Assembly (NCBI GenBank): GCA_902485915.1 | Contig: CABTMH010000122.1 | Location: 1 to 20,738 of the forward strand | DNA from: an uncultured Oribacterium sp. | Lineage (GTDB): Bacteria; Bacillota; Clostridia; Lachnospirales; Lachnospiraceae | DNA: 20,738 nucleotides | Direction of reading: 5' to 3' | Part shown: positions 13,927-20,738 of the stretch, in pieces | Layout of the letters: each line of letters opens with the position of its first letter | How positions within the stretch are numbered: the first letter of the stretch is position 1 | Made by a program: the position numbers and the translations under genes | The notes under the pieces: generated by a model | What the model saw: only the letters and a program-made list of their open reading frames with translations | Database searches by the model: none | What the model was told of the DNA's origin: nothing

Positions 13927-14952
13927 ATGGAGAAGATTAAGGTTGTTCAGTATGGCTGTGGTAAGATGGCGAAGTACATCATCCGCTATCTGTATGAGCA
14001 TGGCGCACAGGTCGTCGGCGCGATCGATGTGAACCCGGCAGTGGTCGGCATGGACATCGGTGATTTCGCAGGGCTCGGTCTGAAGACCGGCGTGGTTATC
14101 TCGAACGATGCCGATAAGGTACTCGATGAGTGTGATGCAGACGTCGCCATCGTGACGCTGTTCAGCTTCATCACAGATATCTATGATCATGTTGAGAAGT
14201 GCGTAGCGCGTGGCATCAACGTGATCACTACCTGTGAGGAAGCGATTTATCCGTGGACCACAGCGGCAGCACAGATCAACCGGCTCGATGCGCTTGCGAA
14301 GGAGACCGGCTGCACCATCGCGGGCAGTGGCATGCAGGATATTTTCTGGATCAATATCGTCGGCCTGGTTGCAGGTGGCATGAACAGGATTACGAAGATC
14401 AAGGGCGCCTACAGCTACAACGTGGACGAGTATGGCCTCGCACTTGCAGAGGCACATGGCTGTGACCTGACGAAGGAAGAGTTCGAGGCGCAGATCGCAC
14501 ATCCGTCAGCGTTTGAACCGTCCTATGCATGGAATGCGAGTGAGGCGATCTGCAACAAGCTCGGCCTGACCATCAAGTCGATCACGCAGAAGCATGTTCC
14601 GTACATCATCGATCATGACATCTACTCCGAGACCCTCGGCAAGACCATCGAGGCTGGTAAGTGCATCGGTATGTCCGCGGTCGTAACGATCGAGACCATG
14701 CAGGGCATCACAGTAGAGGAAGAGACTATCGGTAAGGTTTACGGACCAGAAGACGGCGATATGTGTGACTGGAAGATCTCCGGCGAGCCGGATACTGAGT
14801 TCCACGTAGTGAAGCCGGCGACCGTCGAGCACACCTGCGCGACCATCGTGAACCGTCTCCCGCAGCTCCTGAACGCACCGGCAGGTTACGTCACCGTCGA
14901 CCAGTTCGACCCGAACGCATACCTCACCTACCCGATGGAGTATTACATCTGA
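13927..14952 (+). CDS. 2,4-diaminopentanoate dehydrogenase-like NAD(P)-dependent oxidoreductase
   Basis: A 341-residue protein with an N-terminal Rossmann fold (VVQYGCGKMAKYIIRYL, Gly10-x-Gly12-x-Met14) and a dihydrodipicolinate-reductase-like layout. Strand ends such as VVGAIDVNP and VAIVTLFS lead to a C-terminal catalytic domain. Closest family by eye is the amine dehydrogenases that include clostridial 2,4-diaminopentanoate dehydrogenase of ornithine fermentation; the other ornithine-pathway genes are not in the window, so the substrate is unproven. The start at 13927 is chosen because GGAGG lies five bases upstream; the ATG at 13915 would place that site inside the gene. It follows merR after 108 bases, has a MerR-type promoter, and ends at a strong terminator. 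Confidence 0.75.
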   Translation: MEKIKVVQYGCGKMAKYIIRYLYEHGAQVVGAIDVNPAVVGMDIGDFAGLGLKTGVVISNDADKVLDECDADVAIVTLFSFITDIYDHVEKCVARGINVITTCEEAIYPWTTAAAQINRLDALAKETGCTIAGSGMQDIFWINIVGLVAGGMNRITKIKGAYSYNVDEYGLALAEAHGCDLTKEEFEAQIAHPSAFEPSYAWNASEAICNKLGLTIKSITQKHVPYIIDHDIYSETLGKTIEAGKCIGMSAVVTIETMQGITVEEETIGKVYGPEDGDMCDWKISGEPDTEFHVVKPATVEHTCATIVNRLPQLLNAPAGYVTVDQFDPNAYLTYPMEYYI

Positions 14953-14985
14953 TGAGAAAGTGATTGACCCATTTTGATAACAGTT

Positions 14986-15015
14986 CAGCCGGGGATTTCT
15001 CCCCGGCTGTTTTTT
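14986..15015 (+). terminator. Rho-independent terminator of the dehydrogenase gene
   Basis: CAGCCGGGGA (14986-14995) and TCCCCGGCTG (15000-15009) form a perfect 10-bp stem with a TTTC loop, followed by six T. The 11-mer TAACAGTTCAG leads into it. Confidence 0.93.
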
Positions 15016-15025
15016 CATGGTTTCC

Positions 15026-16849
15026 TTATCCTGCGTACATGACGCCTTCGAAGAGGCTGTCTTCTTCGACGCCGTTTACGTGGTACGGCCAGCCGTCGGA
15101 GTGATCGATGTAGACTCGATAGATCGGCTTCGTGAGGTCGATGTGGTCGGCGCTCTGATCCGTAATCTGGAAGTACTTCCACTCACTCTCATCGTTGATT
15201 TCGAGGGCCGCTGCGTCGATCGTCTGGAGATCCACGAAGGTTTCGCTATCGGTACGCATATCGAAGAGGTAGGTGCCGGCCGGAACGGTCTTCGTGCCGG
15301 TCTTCTTTCCGTCTGCGTCGACGATGTCGAGCTTCAGATCCTTTTTCGCGCGGATGGCGAAGCTGGTCAGAATCGTATAGAACTCGTCATTCGCTGCCGG
15401 ATAGCCATCGGCACCGACATGGTAGGATCGATAGCCGTTCGTCGTTCCGAGGACTTCGAGACGACGTGAAAGCGCGACGTCTGCAGGATCTGTGAACGCC
15501 GGTCCACGGAGGCAGCTCGTATCATAGTCGTCGCCCTCGTCCCAGGTATAGTCCACTCCACCCAGGCCTGCTTCCATACTGCGGCTTTCGTCGAGACTCT
15601 TCGTGTCCACATCCACGACCTCCAGCGCCGAATAGTCATTTTCGGCGGATGCGAAGGTATAGAGGTAGTGCTTTCCACCGGTAACCACGATATAGCTGTC
15701 CGAAGAGTAGCTGTAGCTCTCCGGGCGGATGCGGGTGTTGCCGATCACGTACTCCCGGGTGTAGCCTCCGTACTCATCGTTGTAGTCGAACTCAACGTCG
15801 ACTGCCACACGCTTCCCGCCGCCTGCATTGGCCTCATACGAACGCTCCGTGAGAAACGGAATGACATACTCCGCGCAGGTGTCGAGGTACTTCGCGTCGA
15901 AGAGCTCCGGTGCCTCGTCGAAGTAAATGCTGATGTCCTGCGCGCCATCCGCGTAGGTGCCGAGGACGTACGGCGCGAAGAAGAGGGTGATGCTTTCGGA
16001 ATCCATGCTCCAAGGCGTGCTCGCGTACTCTTCATCCCCGAGGGAACGGAGGTACTCGCCCGCATTCGTCAGCATGTACGTGTCGTTCGCATACTTCTCT
16101 TCGAACTTATCGCGCACGAGCTCGATGAACTTCTCCTTCTTCGATATCACATCGGAGAGCTTTAGCTCCTGGCCACTCGCCGCATCATAGTTCAGTCCGT
16201 AGGTGTAGTAGTAACCGTGCGCGCCGCCATGATAATCCGAGAAGCTGCAGAGAACGCTCACGATTCTGGAATCCGCGCGCATCACATGCGGCTTGACGCT
16301 CTCGCTCATATAGCCCTCGTAATCGCTCCAGTCGGCGGTCAGCTCCTGGTACTCCGTGGAGAGATCCGCGATCGACTCCTGTGCGCGGGCCGTTTCGTCC
16401 TTCTCCATCTGCACGAGGGCACGCTGGAGCGCCGGGTACTGCTTCGCCGTCTGCGCATCCAGCTCGAGGGTGAAGTAGTCATACTGCGCCATCGTCGTAT
16501 AGCTGTCCGGCTTGCAGGCGCTCAGACTGTGCGCCGCCACCGTGAGCGGGATGTGCTGCACGCCCTGCGCGGTGCCGGAAGCGCCTGCTCCGTGATCGGA
16601 CGCATCTGCGCCGGTACCGTCCTGTTTTCCTGTGGCGTCGCCAGAAGCATCCTGCCCGGTGTCCGCCCCGTTTTCGGAAGCATCCGCATCTGCGCCCGGA
16701 TTCTCCCCCGTCGCATCCGCTGCATCTGTCGCCTCGGCCGCCGTCGACCCTTCCGTCGCTGCAGGATTCTTCTCCGATCCTGCACATGCCGACAGTGAAA
16801 TCGCCATCATCATAAGCCCCAGCCCGAAGGCAATGTCTCTCTTTCTCAT
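15026..16849 (-). CDS. Large DUF3298-type lipoprotein with low-complexity linker
   Basis: A 607-residue surface lipoprotein. MRKR, a hydrophobic run and the lipobox LSAC put the lipid-bearing Cys at 22. Residues about 25-98 are a low-complexity Ala/Gly/Asp/Thr/Ser linker. Residues about 100-305 resemble the PdaC/DUF4163 plus DUF3298 pair (DYHGGAHGYYYTYGLNYD, GQELKLSDV, ITLFFAPYVLGTYADG), as in RsiV- and PdaC-like extracellular proteins. The remaining ~300 residues, rich in Asp and Tyr, are not recognised. No deacetylase catalytic domain is seen, so an enzymatic role is not supported. The SD GGGAGGTGA lies inside a 57-bp tandem repeat. It converges with the dehydrogenase gene. Confidence 0.82.
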   Translation of the reverse strand: MRKRDIAFGLGLMMMAISLSACAGSEKNPAATEGSTAAEATDAADATGENPGADADASENGADTGQDASGDATGKQDGTGADASDHGAGASGTAQGVQHIPLTVAAHSLSACKPDSYTTMAQYDYFTLELDAQTAKQYPALQRALVQMEKDETARAQESIADLSTEYQELTADWSDYEGYMSESVKPHVMRADSRIVSVLCSFSDYHGGAHGYYYTYGLNYDAASGQELKLSDVISKKEKFIELVRDKFEEKYANDTYMLTNAGEYLRSLGDEEYASTPWSMDSESITLFFAPYVLGTYADGAQDISIYFDEAPELFDAKYLDTCAEYVIPFLTERSYEANAGGGKRVAVDVEFDYNDEYGGYTREYVIGNTRIRPESYSYSSDSYIVVTGGKHYLYTFASAENDYSALEVVDVDTKSLDESRSMEAGLGGVDYTWDEGDDYDTSCLRGPAFTDPADVALSRRLEVLGTTNGYRSYHVGADGYPAANDEFYTILTSFAIRAKKDLKLDIVDADGKKTGTKTVPAGTYLFDMRTDSETFVDLQTIDAAALEINDESEWKYFQITDQSADHIDLTKPIYRVYIDHSDGWPYHVNGVEEDSLFEGVMYAG

Positions 16850-16986
16850 CCGTCACCTCCCGGTGACTGCATGGCACCACTTCTGTTGGGAACCCGCGCC
16901 CGGAAGTGCATACCTCCCGGTGACTGCATGGCACCACTTCTGTTGGGCGCCCGCGCTCGGAAGTGCACACCTCCTGGCGCCTGCAT
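16846..16986 (-). CDS. Possible 46-residue repetitive leader peptide overlapping the lipoprotein start
   Basis: Within the 57-bp repeats an ATG at 16986 opens a frame of 46 codons made of two 19-residue repeats (MQxPGGxHFRAR, then PNRSGA) and a partial third. It ends in TGA at 16848-16846, sharing a four-base ATGA with the lipoprotein start at 16849. GAGGGTG lies just before the ATG. The period is divisible by three, so every unit stays in this frame. It may be a translated leader coupling translation to the lipoprotein, or a by-product of the repeat; nothing like it was recognised. Confidence 0.28.
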   Translation of the reverse strand: MQAPGGVHFRARAPNRSGAMQSPGGMHFRARVPNRSGAMQSPGGDG

Positions 16987-16991
16987 GGCAC
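16855..16991. repeat. 57-bp tandem repeat covering the lipoprotein ribosome site
   Basis: Units begin with ACCTCC at 16855, 16912 and 16969, an exact 57-bp period with two full copies and a partial third. Each carries, on the minus strand, the ribosome-site sequence GGGAGGT (GGAGGT in the third) and an ATG, and each full copy can form a CACTTC/GAAGTG hairpin with an inner GGG/CCC. The two full copies differ at only a few positions, so the duplication is recent. Confidence 0.9.
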
Positions 16992-17020
16992 CCTCACGTA
17001 CAGTTGTAAAATCTACTTAT

Positions 17021-17026
17021 ATTATA
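17021..17026 (-). promoter_or_regulatory. Candidate -10 box of the lipoprotein transcript
   Basis: On the minus strand this is a consensus TATAAT, about 35 bases before the possible leader ATG. Upstream TTCACA (19-bp spacing) is a poor -35. Confidence 0.4.
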
Positions 17027-17107
17027 TCAGATTTAAGCCCGGATGTGTGAAATGCTGCGGATTTTTCGTGCGCAAGGGCGGGGGCAATAGCTTATAGCCA
17101 TTCATAT

Positions 17108-17204
17108 ACTAAAGATGTGCGGGCTCACGTAAAAGAGCAATGGACAGCTTGCAAAGCATATCAACTGTATTTGACTAAAGCTGTGCGGGCTCATGTAAAA
17201 GAGC
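17108..17204. repeat. 31-bp direct repeat pair, 66-bp period
   Basis: 17108-17138 recurs at 17174-17204 with two mismatches (core TGTGCGGGCTCAYGTAAAAG), separated by 35 unique bases. In one plus frame it reads VRAHVKE twice, 22 residues apart, but that frame has no ribosome site. A TGCCG/CGGCA hairpin follows at 17205-17225. Confidence 0.85.
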
Positions 17205-17587
17205 TGCCGCACCATTCGTACGGCAGGCGTTTCACAAAAGTGGCGGATCGGCGTGCTGTGACATTACCTATTTTCGCAGAATGCCCCTTGCTACGAAGAA
17301 TGACTTTAAGTCGGAGCTGAGCGAGACCTCCAGCGAAGAGTAAAAAGATTGTTTTTGACGCAAAAAACTCGTTTTTCGAAGCAGTGACTTTAGGTCGAAG
17401 CCAGTATTTCTCGTAAAAAGCAGCTATATTCGAGCTTCGAAGTCATAAATATAATGGCATGTTCCGAGATAAGGAGGAGTCTGCGAAAATAGTTAATGGC
17501 ATCGCGAGGCAAAAACAGCCTTTTGTGAGAATCTCAGAAAACCTTAATGTCATGGCTGCAGTAAGACGTCGTTTTGTGAAATGATTC
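17205..17587. other. Non-coding repeat-rich region
   Basis: No credible gene. It holds an imperfect long inverted repeat (17260-17280 with 17480-17500, 19 of 21 bases complementary), two TGACTTTARGTCG words near 17299 and 17383 with an inverted variant near 17433-17446, and TAATGKCAT words near 17452, 17494 and 17545. The DNA is visibly more AT-rich than the genes on either side. Confidence 0.6.
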
Positions 17588-17985
17588 ATCATGCCTATAT
17601 TTTATGAAGGGCGTAACGTGAATCGCAGGCATGATAAGGGCTGAAATGGTTCATCATGCCTATGTTTCTGAGAGACGTGAAGTGAATAGTAGGCATGATA
17701 TCAACCCAAATATCTCATCATACCTATTTTCGCCGAAGATTTTGTAGGCATGGTGGTAGGAAAACTGCCTGAACGTGCCTACGGTGTACCCTGAAATATG
17801 GCCATTTTCGTAGGCACGATGACGATATAAAGCGCTTACCGTGCCTACGAATGAAATATCGAGGCTCCCCTGTCGCAGGCATGATTCCACGATGAAGCGC
17901 TTACCGTGCCTACAGCTCCAGATTTCCCGGCATCCAGATGTAGGCATTGGCCTGCCATAAAGCGCTTACCGTGCTTACAGTGTGA
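17588..17985. repeat. Array of about seven ~65-bp hairpin units
   Basis: Left arms of the ATCATGCCTA / CGTGCCTACG type have their GCCTA cores at 17593, 17658, 17722, 17777, 17843, 17908 and 17973 (the last reads GCTTA): periods 65, 64, 55, 66, 65 and 65. Six are followed 20-30 bases later by a complementary right arm (TAGGCATGAT / CGTAGGCACG type): pairs 17588-17635, 17653-17699, 17717-17754, 17774-17818, 17840-17883 and 17906-17947. The last three left arms share the lead-in AAGCGCTTACC at 17830, 17895 and 17960. Loops differ in sequence. No coding frame, transposase or cas gene is adjacent. The array stops about 30 bp before the hybrid-kinase promoter. Confidence 0.88.
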
Positions 17986-18011
17986 AAAAATTCTTAATAA
18001 TCCATACAGGT

Positions 18012-18040
18012 TTGACACAAATTTGTATGTGATTTATTAT
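18012..18040 (+). promoter_or_regulatory. Promoter of the hybrid kinase gene
   Basis: TTGACA (18012-18017), a 17-bp spacer and TATTAT (18035-18040) make a near-consensus sigma-A promoter 38 bases before the start codon. The palindrome ACAAATTTGT in the spacer could be an operator. Confidence 0.75.
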
Positions 18041-18077
18041 TCTCGTATATAAATTCGTAACCAGAGAAGAGGGAACC

Positions 18078-20708
18078 ATGGAAGATAAGCGAGCAGAAAC
18101 GGCAGATGAGCGTCGCCGCTGGGATATAGACATCAACGATCGAAGCCCACACGGGATCTGTGTGATCCATGTGCGGCTGAACGAGGCCGGGGCACCGTAC
18201 GACTGGTGCTTCGACTACTGTAATCCTGCGTTGGCGCGGGCAGAGGGCACGACGCCGGAGGCGCTTCGCGGAAAGAGCTACTTCGAGTTGCGTCCGGGCA
18301 GCAGCCGCGAGTGGCTGCCGTACTACTACCGGGCGGCCTATGAGGATACCTACCAGGAGTTCGACATCGTATCGCAGCGGACCGGTACCTACCTCCGCGT
18401 CGAGGTGCTGCCGACCGGGAAGACCGGCTACTGCATGTGCATCCTCTATAACATCCAGCAGGAGATCATCGAGAAGGAGCGCCAGAACCGGCAGCTGCAG
18501 GAGATGTACCAGCGGCTCGCAAACGAGAAGAAGGTGCTGGACCAGCTCTGTACGGACTACACCGCCATATATCAGGTCGATGTCGACACCGGGACGTTCA
18601 ACATTCTGCATATGACATCCGATACCAACGCCAGTCGCCTGATGGACCGGGATTATACCGATTTCGATGCATTTACGGATCGCTATGTGGAGACCTATCT
18701 CTATCCGGAAGAGCGCGAGACGTTCCGGTCATGGCTCCGTGTGGCAAATATCCGGAAGATGCTGTCGGAGCAGCCGCGTGTGACCGGTCACTATGAGAGC
18801 ATGCCGACACCGGCCGGGAAGCGTTACTTCGAGACGCAGATCGTGGGGACGCAGGATGCGCAGGGCCGGATGTGTGCGCTGATCGGCTTCCGCTGCATCG
18901 ACGCCATCATGGAGCGGGAAAAGGCGGCTCAGCAGGAGCTGAAGACGGCGCTCGACGCGGCGCAGTTTCGCTATGAGATCATCTCGGCGATTTCGAAGTC
19001 CTATACGACCATCGTGCGCATCGACCTCGTGCAGGATCGCTCAGAGAAGATCAGCGATCAGGGCCATACGCAGGACATCGCGAAGACCGAGAAGACGGCG
19101 AGCGCAGCGCTTCGGAAGATATGCGATGTACGGGTGGCACCGGAGTACCGTGAGGCAGTGAAGACCTTCATGGACCTCGCGAGCCTCCCGGAGCGGATGG
19201 CGCACGAGGATATCCTCGACACCGAGTACAGGATGATCGACGGCAGCTGGCATCACCTGTCCTTCCTCGTGAAGAAGCGGGATGAGACGGGGCGCGTCAC
19301 CCACGTGCTCGGTGCGGTGCGAAGCATCAGTGATGTGAAGCGACGGGAGCTCGACCTCGTCTACGAGGCGGATGCGGCGAAGCGGGAAGGTGAGATGAAG
19401 GCCCGCTTCCTGTCGAACATGAGCCACGACATCCGGACACCGCTGAATGGTGTCATCGGTCTCGTGAACCTCGCTGAGCAGTATCCGGGGGACCTCGAGA
19501 TGCTGACGAAGATCCGGGCGCGGGAGAGGGAGACGCTCCAGTACCTCGTGTCCCTCGTGAACAACATCCTCGATATGAACAAGCTCGCGAGCGGTGCGAT
19601 CGCGAAGCGGAGCCTCGACTTCAATCTCGCCGATCTGCTCGTTCAAGTAAATCAGCAGGCACAGACGCGGGCAGAGAAGAAGGGCATACAGTATCAGATC
19701 GACTGGAATCACAGCGACATCCGACACCCGGCTCTGCGTGGAAATCCCGTGTACCTCAGCCGTATCCTCACAAACATCTCGGATAACGCCATCAAGTTCA
19801 GCGAGCCGGGCACGACGATCCGCGTCTGGTGTGAGGAAGTGACGGATATCGGACAGGCCGAGGACGGTGCCTCCGCCACTGCGCAGGACACCCCGGCTTC
19901 AGACACGACTGTGCCGGTCGACGCGGGCGCTTCCACAGCCGATCCGGGCAGGGAAGTGACGAGCGCCGGGGCAGAGACCCCGACCTCGGAAGCCGCACCG
20001 CAGAAGACGGTGATCCGCTTCTACTGTGAGGATCAGGGCTGCGGCATGAGCGAGGAGATGCTGCATCGCGTCGGCATGGCGTTCACACAGGGCGAGGAGA
20101 CGAGCCGGACGCAGTACCAGGGTGCCGGCCTCGGCCTCGCGATCACGAAGCAGCTGGTCGATCGCATGGGCGGTCAGATGAAGATCGAGAGCACCCTCGG
20201 CGTCGGGACGAAGTGTATGGTCGAGCTTCCGTTCGACATCAGCGAGCAGAACGCGATTCAGCAGGAGAGACAGAACCTCGACGAGATCCCGGTGGCGGGT
20301 ATCCGCGCGCTGCTGGTCGAGGATAACGAGCTGAACCGCGAGATCGCGACCTTCATGCTCGAGAACCATGGACTCGAGGTGACGCCGGCGGTGGACGGCC
20401 AGGAGGCGGTGGAGATCTTCGCGGGCTCCGCCCAGGGCTACTTCGGCGTGATCTACATGGACATCATGATGCCGCGTATGAACGGCCTCGATGCGACCCG
20501 GGCGATCCGTGCCATGAAGCGGCGCGACGCGCACGCGATTCCGATCATCGCGATGTCAGCGAATGCTTTCGTCGATGACATCATCAGCGGACGGATCGCC
20601 GGCATGAACCGGCACCTCGCGAAGCCGATCGACGAGGACGGCATGATCCGCGCACTCCGTGAGTGTTTGTCGGACAGCAGTACCCTGAAGCTGACAGAAG
20701 ACCTGTAG
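18078..20708 (+). CDS. PAS-containing hybrid sensor histidine kinase / response regulator
   Basis: An 876-residue cytoplasmic protein with no membrane segment. Residues about 20-130 form a PAS-like sensor (CNPALARAEGTTPEALRGKS) followed by a coiled coil (about 130-160). Two further PAS-like regions span about 160-280 and 300-425. The HisKA box MSHDIRTPLN places the phosphoacceptor at His450. The ATPase has N box NISDNAIKF (Asn566 and Asn570), EDQGCGMS, and GAGLGLAI. A low-complexity Ala/Thr/Ser/Glu insert of about 55 residues (588-643) splits two beta strands of the ATPase. The receiver (742-865) has Asp795 in YMDIMMP and Lys849 in LAKPID. With no output domain, the signal must pass to a partner not seen here. 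GAGGG lies four bases before the start. The stop leaves only 30 bases in the window. Confidence 0.92.
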   Translation: MEDKRAETADERRRWDIDINDRSPHGICVIHVRLNEAGAPYDWCFDYCNPALARAEGTTPEALRGKSYFELRPGSSREWLPYYYRAAYEDTYQEFDIVSQRTGTYLRVEVLPTGKTGYCMCILYNIQQEIIEKERQNRQLQEMYQRLANEKKVLDQLCTDYTAIYQVDVDTGTFNILHMTSDTNASRLMDRDYTDFDAFTDRYVETYLYPEERETFRSWLRVANIRKMLSEQPRVTGHYESMPTPAGKRYFETQIVGTQDAQGRMCALIGFRCIDAIMEREKAAQQELKTALDAAQFRYEIISAISKSYTTIVRIDLVQDRSEKISDQGHTQDIAKTEKTASAALRKICDVRVAPEYREAVKTFMDLASLPERMAHEDILDTEYRMIDGSWHHLSFLVKKRDETGRVTHVLGAVRSISDVKRRELDLVYEADAAKREGEMKARFLSNMSHDIRTPLNGVIGLVNLAEQYPGDLEMLTKIRARERETLQYLVSLVNNILDMNKLASGAIAKRSLDFNLADLLVQVNQQAQTRAEKKGIQYQIDWNHSDIRHPALRGNPVYLSRILTNISDNAIKFSEPGTTIRVWCEEVTDIGQAEDGASATAQDTPASDTTVPVDAGASTADPGREVTSAGAETPTSEAAPQKTVIRFYCEDQGCGMSEEMLHRVGMAFTQGEETSRTQYQGAGLGLAITKQLVDRMGGQMKIESTLGVGTKCMVELPFDISEQNAIQQERQNLDEIPVAGIRALLVEDNELNREIATFMLENHGLEVTPAVDGQEAVEIFAGSAQGYFGVIYMDIMMPRMNGLDATRAIRAMKRRDAHAIPIIAMSANAFVDDIISGRIAGMNRHLAKPIDEDGMIRALRECLSDSSTLKLTEDL

Positions 20709-20738
20709 AGTGATCGATATGCGATGGATGCAGCGCTG

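Noticed and set aside
16479..16997. Minus-strand frame of 172 codons with 19-residue repeats over the lipoprotein 5' end
   Set aside because: Its repeats only reflect the 57-bp DNA repeat, and the remainder reads the lipoprotein linker in the wrong frame. The shorter frame ending on ATGA fits the ribosome-site layout better.
17117..17320. Plus-strand frame of 67 codons with duplicated VRAHVKE
   Set aside because: It has no ribosome site and the frame leaves the repeat into unrelated sequence, so it is kept only as a curiosity in the repeat finding.
17660..17947. Minus-strand frame of 95 codons within the hairpin array
   Set aside because: It has no ribosome site, is built from palindromic repeats and resembles no protein.
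17108..17985. CRISPR array
   Set aside because: The 31-bp repeat has only two copies, and the 65-bp units carry long internal palindromes with diverged repeats and no constant-length unique spacers. No cas gene is present.
17588..17985. Integron attC cassette array
   Set aside because: The units are about the right length and palindromic, but no GTTRRRY core sites, cassettes or integrase are visible.

Overview
The window looks like a chromosomal segment of a fairly GC-rich anaerobic Firmicute, most likely a Lachnospiraceae-type Clostridium relative. This rests on strong AGGAGG-type ribosome sites, an AgrC/AgrA-style GHKL kinase with a LytTR regulator, DeoB/DeoC, a DUF3298-type lipoprotein, a Crp/Fnr plus 4Fe-4S protein pair of the kind seen near hybrid-cluster proteins, and a DUF4143 ATPase. 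The species cannot be fixed from the sequence alone. No rRNA, tRNA, complete insertion sequence or convincing CRISPR array is visible.

Layout. 1-1200: the tail of ptsI with a terminator, then a GntR/UTRA repressor on the minus strand. 1201-3600: a minus-strand two-component operon (LytTR regulator, then AgrC-like kinase, ATGA overlap). Its promoter carries two identical 11-bp direct repeats 21 bp apart, as expected of an AgrA-like site. 3599-5991: a structured intergenic element, a promoter with an embedded palindrome, and deoB-deoC (deoxyribonucleoside catabolism), closed by a strong terminator. 6000-8630: a small secreted protein and a Crp/Fnr regulator on the minus strand, with a divergent 4Fe-4S protein; a palindrome lies between the last two. 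8630-10430: a 117-bp relic copying the 3' end of the secreted-protein gene, an abutting array of four 32-bp repeats, and an apparently AT-richer DUF4143 ATPase. 10435-14952: aspartate ammonia-lyase with a divergent LysR regulator, a MerR regulator, and a 2,4-diaminopentanoate-dehydrogenase-like enzyme whose promoter has the long 19-bp spacer typical of MerR control. 15026-17000: a large lipoprotein whose translation start lies inside a 57-bp tandem repeat. 17000-18000: about 1 kb of non-coding, repeat-rich DNA ending in seven units of a roughly 65-bp hairpin array. 18078-20708: a PAS-containing hybrid histidine kinase.

Much of the window is regulatory and catabolic: seven regulators or sensors sit beside enzymes for deoxyribose, aspartate and possibly diamine catabolism. 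Parts without a ready explanation are (i) the 65-bp hairpin array next to the hybrid kinase, (ii) the 32-bp array plus gene relic plus DUF4143 ATPase, (iii) the 57-bp repeat that duplicates a ribosome site and encodes a possible 46-residue leader overlapping the lipoprotein start, and (iv) low-complexity Ala/Ser/Thr inserts within the ATP-binding domains of two unrelated kinases. All functional names come from motif recognition by eye; no database search was run.
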